A DNA stretch of 64,000 nucleotides from Calliopum simillimum (lineage: Eukaryota > Arthropoda > Insecta > Diptera > Lauxaniidae): NCBI GenBank assembly GCA_951812925.1, contig OX638370.1:119116897-119180896 (forward strand), read 5' to 3'. The notes beneath the pieces were generated by a model that ran no database searches, was not told the DNA's origin, and saw nothing but the letters and a program-made list of their open reading frames with translations. This document shows positions 58,551-64,000 of the stretch, piece by piece. Every line of letters begins with the position of its first letter. Position 1 is the stretch's first letter. Position numbers and translations under genes: made by a program.

Positions 58551-59620
58551 GGGTGGCTGATGAAAGCTGCTACCAAAAAAATGTTACAATTTTTTTTTTA
58601 ACCAATTAATCTCTTTAATTTTTTTTTATTTTACAGGATTGAGACACTGAGACAAGGATTTGGATTGTACGCCGTCATCACGCATTGGATTCCGTAGTTT
58701 CAGTACAAAGAGAATATAGGCGCACGTTTGGGAGCACTCCTCCGGGCAGATGGACTATATTGAGGCTCGTTAACAATTTTGCCGACCACGGGACAATTGA
58801 AAGTAAGCCATATAATCGAAACGCTTCGGTTCGTACACAGGAAACAATCGCTGCTGTAGCTGCTGCCATACAAGCCAATCCCAGAATTTCGACAAGGAGC
58901 TTATCTGCCCAAATGAGTATCAGCAGACAGTCACTGCAGACAATTATGCACAAAGATTTGAACTTGTTTCCATACAAGATTCAAATGACAAATAAACTGA
59001 ATGTAGCAGACTTGCCGAATTGCTTGGAATTTTGCCAGAAGATCTTTCAAATGGTGGAAGAGTGCTGCTGTTACGGTCACTGCAGACCGTTACTTAAAAA
59101 TATTAAAAGAATTTTTTTACCCAGAATTACGCCGAAAGAGAATCTCTCTCAACTCTGCGTGGTTTCAACAAGATGCTGCAACTCCTCACATTACCCGGCC
59201 TGTTATGACAGAATTACAGCGAAAATTTTCAAATAAGCTGATTTTCAGAAACTCCCAACTCCGTTGGCCCCCCAGGTCTCCTGACCTTACTGCACCTGAT
59301 TTTTTCTTATGGGGTTATTGCGAACAGGAAGTTTATAAAACAAACCAGCAAATTTGAACGACTTAAAGCAATCCATTCGATCAATAATTGCGGCGATTCC
59401 TGCTGCAACTCTTCATACAGTTATGAACAACTTTTTACTAAGATGCCGCACATGCGTCACCGAGCGTGGAGGCCATTGAAACTCTTTAATTTTTAAAACT
59501 ACTTAATTAAACTAAATAAAAATGTATCATCTTTCAAATAAAACAAGAAAACATTAACTAAATGAATTAAAAAAAAAGTTACTTAACTTTCTTTATGTAG
59601 CATCTTGTGTCTTTTATGTA
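58551..59620 (+). mobile_element. DUF4817/DD41D-type transposon remnant
   Basis: The open frame 58685-59236 begins with the DUF4817 helix-turn-helix (YRRTFGSTPPGRWTILRLVN, then HGTIESKPYNR) and a second HTH (ISTRSLSAQMSISRQSL-TIMHKDLNLFPYKIQM). A different frame from 59160 gives WFQQDAATPHITR...SPDLTAPDFFLWGY, with the two downstream catalytic Asp 41 residues apart. A third frame gives the tail NLNDLKQSIRSIIAAIPAAT...ERGGH-stop. At least two shifts make it inactive. The left border GGGTGGCTGATGAAAGC is only suggestive of a terminal repeat. The element resembles insect mariner-like transposases of the DD41D group. Confidence 0.8.
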
Positions 59621-60383
59621 CCTCCCGGAGAATAGGGCCACCACAGGGCTGTTCTATCATACACAGCCAACATTTTTTCCGTTTCACGTATTTCCAGTTC
59701 CATCGATTGTTTTACGGTGTGGGGGCCTTAAGCTCCGCGTGAAGGTAAGAAACACAAGAAGAAAGCAATTCGGTTTTTTTAAGTAGATTCATAACTGAGG
59801 TAATTGAGAGCGTGCTTTTGAATCTAAGAGCCTGAAAATCCAGAAAGCCGTCTTATGCTTAAGTGTTCTTAAATCAGTGATCGGTACTGCATAGCTTTCT
59901 ATTTTCTATTAATCTCTGTATTTCTTTGCCTATCCCCTTTCCATCTTCTCTCACACATAAAGTCTCTCTCTTAATTTTGTGGACCACTGTCTTAAATGGA
60001 TTCAGGATAGCACCACTCAAATTAAGGCTACAGAAGCATTTTGAGAAATTAAATTGAATAATTTTCAAAGGGAAACCCTTTTACTTTCTTTCTCTACAGT
60101 TCTCACATCCACCGAAAACTTTTGCGCACGAGTTTTGCTGTTCAATTTTCAAATCGTAACGTTTTCGCTTTGACCGCAACACTCAATGGACGACGCGTTA
60201 CTACTATTGCACTACCTACTGCCGGAATCCCAAGCTTACATCAATATGTATGCATGTATCTTTGTACTTCATACATATTTGCATATGTACTTATTTGTAG
60301 GTATGTGTGCGCCCTTGTGTTTACAAATTTTGTAGAGTTCATTCGTTGTATACTTAGATGCTCATCTGTTTGTTTGTCTCCGT
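59621..60383. other. non-coding DNA
   Basis: A short minus-strand frame near 59612-59715 (MELEIRETEKMLAVYDRTAL) looks compositionally coding but is under 40 codons with no partner. It may belong to the decayed element on its left. Confidence 0.3.
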
Positions 60384-61252
60384 CACGGTGTTCAAAGTAG
60401 GTATTTTAGTAAGGTACCACTTTTTTTGTATTGTAATCAAAAGTACTAAATCTCCTGAGTAAAACAACTTTGACGCTTGGCGTTTTTTTGAGCAAAATGT
60501 GTTAAAAATTTTCATAGATTTTCTAAGAAAATTAAAAAAAAAAATAAACAAAACGAACAGAAACAAAAACAGTCTTTTAAAGTGTATTTTCCGACGTTGA
60601 TTCTGAGTCCGTTCTGAAAATTGCTATATCTCATAAAAACATGATTTTTTGCTATTTTTGAAGTATCTTAAGACAGGGTAATTTTTAGCTACTCTTGAAA
60701 CGTGAGATGCTTGTTTAAAGTTTTAGGCTTTCGCTTCAGAAAGCAATTTGAATTATACTAATATCTTTTTTTCTAGCATAAATCATAACCTAAAAAGTTA
60801 AAAAAGCACAAAAACACGTTTATTTGTTTTTTCAGTTTATGTTATTCGGATCAAGGAAAATATACATAAAATTGAATTTTGAAGAGAAAGGCACTTTATC
60901 ACGTTTTATAGCCAAAGATAATCTTGTCTTGATATATCGCTTCAAAAATAGAAAAAATGGTGTGTTTTGTGCTTTTACGTACGGAGGAATTTTGAACCGG
61001 ATTCGGAAGCACCTTTGTCAAATACATCATTTTAGTTTCTCTTTATTTTTTTTTTTTTTTACTTGCCTTAGAAAATCTATGAAAACTATTTATTAACCAT
61101 TTTTGCCCAAAAAACATGAAATGACAAGATTACAATCATACGAATCATGTCATTTTACTCAGGAGATTTAGGACTATTGATTTCAGCAAAAAAACAAAAA
61201 ATGGTAACTTACGACGCATTGTTCAATTAAAAAATCTTATTTGAACACCGTG
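60384..61252. mobile_element. ~870-bp foldback element with CACGGTGTTCAAA ends
   Basis: CACGGTGTTCAAA (60384-60396) is inverted perfectly as TTTGAACACCGTG (61240-61252). Further inverted blocks are CTAAATCTCCTGAGTAAAA against TTTTACTCAGGAGATTTAG, and CATAGATTTTCTAAG against CTTAGAAAATCTATG. The centre lies near 60820. A 90-codon frame inside (60824-61096) has no recognisable domain. Confidence 0.75.
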
Positions 61253-64000
61253 CGTTGTCTGTCTGTCCGCCTATGTGTTCTCTAAACGCTCGTCATTTGT
61301 GTGCAATCTCAGGCCGCAGTTGAGGCTGCGGTTGATTGCGTTGATAATTCAATTAAGAGTTAATTTCATATGGGAGATGAGATCGGTGACGGTAAGAGCA
61401 TCATTATTATCATATCGTTATTGTCAATGTAATCGTTGTGTTTATGTTGAAATGGGAATTGAGTTTGATTAAAGCGATAAGTTTCCAAAATGTACTGGAA
61501 TTTCCAATTTAAGCAGAAAATAGAGAGAAAAACGCTATTAATATCATACCTCATTCTGGTACTACTCTCATTACACTTAATCACTTAAAAATTTTGCTTC
61601 AGAAAGTTAAATTGCTTATTTTTAGCAAACCCCTACTTTGCGTCACAGGTGCAAATTCAAGCAAACAAGGATTTGTTCTGGTCTTAACTTAATTACACTC
61701 CCTCTGCTTAATAAATGTCGCTTGTCGGCATCACTTAAATACTTGTGCCGGTCTATGTACTCCGCCGCCACCGCTCACTTCTCACATTCTTTATGCGCAC
61801 CACTTCTTGTCTGTTTTGTGGTTTGTCTGGTTTTTGGCCCTTTGTCTGGTATATATACCAACGTATGTATATTCCCTTGCTCATGCCCAAGTTTGCAACA
61901 TTCCACAAGCTGCCATGTTTTTCTTAACACTTTTCGAGTTGCTACTAGATAGTACATAGTAGTAGAGTACTTTTAAGCTACCTTTTTTGTAAAAAAACAG
62001 TATTTTCTTTTAGACATTTTCAAAATTTTGAGTTATGCATTTTGTTTGGCAAAGTGGCATTAGTGCAATGTTTATATGGCTAAAACAGCAACAGCCAACA
62101 AAAAAGAGATAGAAAAAGCAAGCGTGAAAGAGATAACAACATAGCTGGCTAAAAAGCCTGAAACTATGCAAAGTATTTGCCAACAAAGAGAAATTAATTT
62201 TAAAGCACTTCCTTACTTCTTGTGCGGAAGTTAGTTAGCGACAGTAACTTAAAGAAGAAGTTTGCCAGGGAAGTGCGAGTGCGAATGTGCGTGTGGAAGA
62301 GGCGTCACTGTTGGAAAAATAAATTGGTTCTTGAAATATAAATTAGTAAACCATTTATGATAGATTTCAATGCTTTACTTAAGCGTTATTATAAACTGAA
62401 GTTTGTGAAAAAAGTGGCGTCCTTCTTCGGTCGGATAAAACGAGAAGGTTTCTACAGGCTAATTCAGCAAAAAATGTTGTCAATTTAGGAATGTTAGGAA
62501 TATTGGTGCTCAATCTTTCTACGAATACGCATGACAAAAACTTGTCCATCTTTTTTTACTGTGCTAGAAATGGAGTACAACTTTAGAAAGATATTTCTGT
62601 GTAGATGTGCACAAAGTTTATAATTATGTTTATATTTTTACTTTAAGTTAAGTAAAATTAAATACAAATTTTTCAATATTAACAACAACAAAATACACGG
62701 CCAAGCAGAGCTGAAAAGAAGATGCAGCTTTCTCTTTATACTGCATCTTCTTTTCAGTAGCATCATGTTTTTTTGTTTTCTTTTCGTTTCGCATTTGTCA
62801 TTATATCAAGAATGATAAATGATATTTTCTGTTTTGTACCAAATAGCAAAAAAAAAGTACTAAAACTGTCCAAAAAGTACCAGAAATATTTAATGCATTT
62901 GAGCACAAATTTTGACCATTGGGCGGTTCAAGTTTTTTTCATTATGTTGTCAATAATAACTCCATGACCATTGAGGTGGCAAAAGAACTAGACAATTAAG
63001 GACTTGGCAGTGTCTATTTTGGCATAAATATAAATGTAGGATTCCGAGTGTTAATAATAATAAACTTACGCATAGGTCATAGTAAGTTCTTAATAAAAAG
63101 TTTTAATCAGTTGATATTAATGAGTGAAAATCAAGCACTTTATTCGTTCGTCATACATGATAAGGCTATTAAATTAAACTTTAAGTTCTTAATAAAAGAA
63201 ATTCTAGATTAATAAAAAAATCTAACATGTTTATTCTTTGCTTTTACAACGATAACTCAACTATGACTCTTCACGACGACGTTCTGTTAAAAACTATTTG
63301 TTTAATTCAAAGCGTCTCGTCAAACTTCTAGTAAATTCTATACACTTGTTAAATCAGTGTTGCTCCTTTTGTTAATGAAAAAGTGTTTCCTTTGCGATAA
63401 TTTTTCCCCAATCCCACATTAATACTTTAAGCAACAGCTGCAAAAACTCCGGAATTTAAGGTTCTTCCTAGCTTTTCTGAGTATTTTATGAATATGCCAT
63501 CTTCCATCTCTTTTTTCTTATTGTATTATTTTTTTAAACAATTAGAAAAGCTGACCCTCACCCCTTTTTCAAAATTTTTTTCAATTTCAAATAAAACCCT
63601 CAAAATAGAATTGGATGTCGGAATCTTTATTATGACCCGAAAAAATATGAGCTGTTGTAGAGCCCATTGACTGCAATAATTACTATAATTATTATAGTAT
63701 GATTCCATGTCTGGTCTATTCGGTCGCGTGTCATCCAACAACGTGCACTGAGACACAAAATTGTGGTTTGACTTGGCAATAGTGGGACATTTGGAGACAT
63801 TATTGCATTGTGAATTTTTTCATTATGAATTGTCAGACAACACTATCATGACTGCATGACATGATCTGTAACAAAAAAAAAGAGAAATTCCGGAATGTCT
63901 CTCCCTGCTTGTACGAACTTCATGTTCCCACCCGCATAGATGATATTAAGAGTTTATTTTTTGTTTCTTGGTATAAAGCCAAATAAGGTGTCACTTTCCC
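61253..64000. other. non-coding DNA
   Basis: No gene recognised. It contains one perfect hairpin at 62711-62757 and ordinary AT-rich sequence. Confidence 0.4.
62711..62757. repeat. perfect 17-bp hairpin
   Basis: CTGAAAAGAAGATGCAG and its exact reverse complement CTGCATCTTCTTTTCAG are separated by 13 bases. It could be the core of a MITE or a short RNA hairpin. The stem is short for a microRNA precursor. Confidence 0.6.

Noticed and set aside
59606..59715. Short minus frame with MELEIRETEKMLAVYDRTAL
   Set aside because: Fewer than 40 codons between stops, next to a decayed transposon; insufficient support.
1..64000. CRISPR arrays, operons, riboswitches or bacterial features
   Set aside because: The sequence is intron-bearing eukaryotic DNA. 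No regularly spaced direct repeats with unique spacers were seen.

Overview
The window is AT-rich, intron-bearing animal DNA dense in decayed DNA transposons. The genes point to a higher (cyclorrhaphan) fly, possibly a tephritid: secreted fibrinogen-related proteins (FREPs) with very short introns, insect allergen-related-repeat (G12/Bla g 1 type, PF06757) genes, and mariner, Tc1 and DUF4817-type transposons. The organism is an inference from gene content; no species marker was recognised.

Plus strand. Four intact FREP genes could be assembled exon by exon: FREP-A (9907-11296, 4 exons, 307 aa), FREP-B (35706-37205, 4 exons, 308 aa), FREP-C (44561-47668, 6 exons, 929 aa) and FREP-D (52026-54763, 4 exons, 406 aa). 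A fifth copy is a broken pseudogene (38690-39934). All four intact genes share one architecture. Exon 1 is a signal peptide ending in phase 0, exon 2 is a short coiled-coil segment ending in phase 2, exon 3 is a large fibrinogen-domain exon ending in phase 2 just after the last domain cysteine, and the final exon begins with an S/C-N-L-N/T-G-like motif. They also share a core promoter: a TATA-like box 30-31 bases upstream of an initiator and a predicted 29-base leader before every ATG. FREP-C stands out because it encodes three fibrinogen domains in series, built by duplicating the segment between two conserved introns. Ahead of these it carries three 37-residue repeats rich in N-glycosylation sites. 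FREP-B has lost the first subdomain of its fibrinogen domain. FREP-D has extra cysteines and a threonine-rich linker.

Minus strand. Two insect allergen-related-repeat genes are seen. One (14432-15055) shows a complete first exon with signal peptide and a phase-0 donor. The other has exon 1 at 56377-57238 and exon 2 at 29294-29574, with matching splice phases and complementary halves of the family domain, so its intron is about 26.8 kb. FREP-B, the FREP pseudogene, FREP-C and FREP-D all lie inside that intron on the opposite strand. The 3' exons of both genes were not found and probably lie outside the window.

The rest is mobile-element debris. It includes a 2.4-kb element with terminal inverted repeats and a roughly 800-bp internal hairpin (2187-4594), a GGGTGGGCC foldback element (49024-50272), and a 3-copy MITE family (8666, 26206, 44224). 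A GTGGGCACC-ended element occurs upstream of both FREP-A and FREP-C. There are two mariner remnants, a Tc1 remnant, a DUF4817/DD41D-type remnant, two non-LTR retrotransposon scraps, and five tRNA-like sequences, all in minus orientation and followed by T tracts.

Functionally the FREPs would be secreted lectin-like recognition proteins, known in insects for immune or saliva/gut roles. The allergen-related proteins are typically secreted midgut proteins that bind lipids. Co-localisation suggests a gut- or secretion-associated neighbourhood, but that link is inference.
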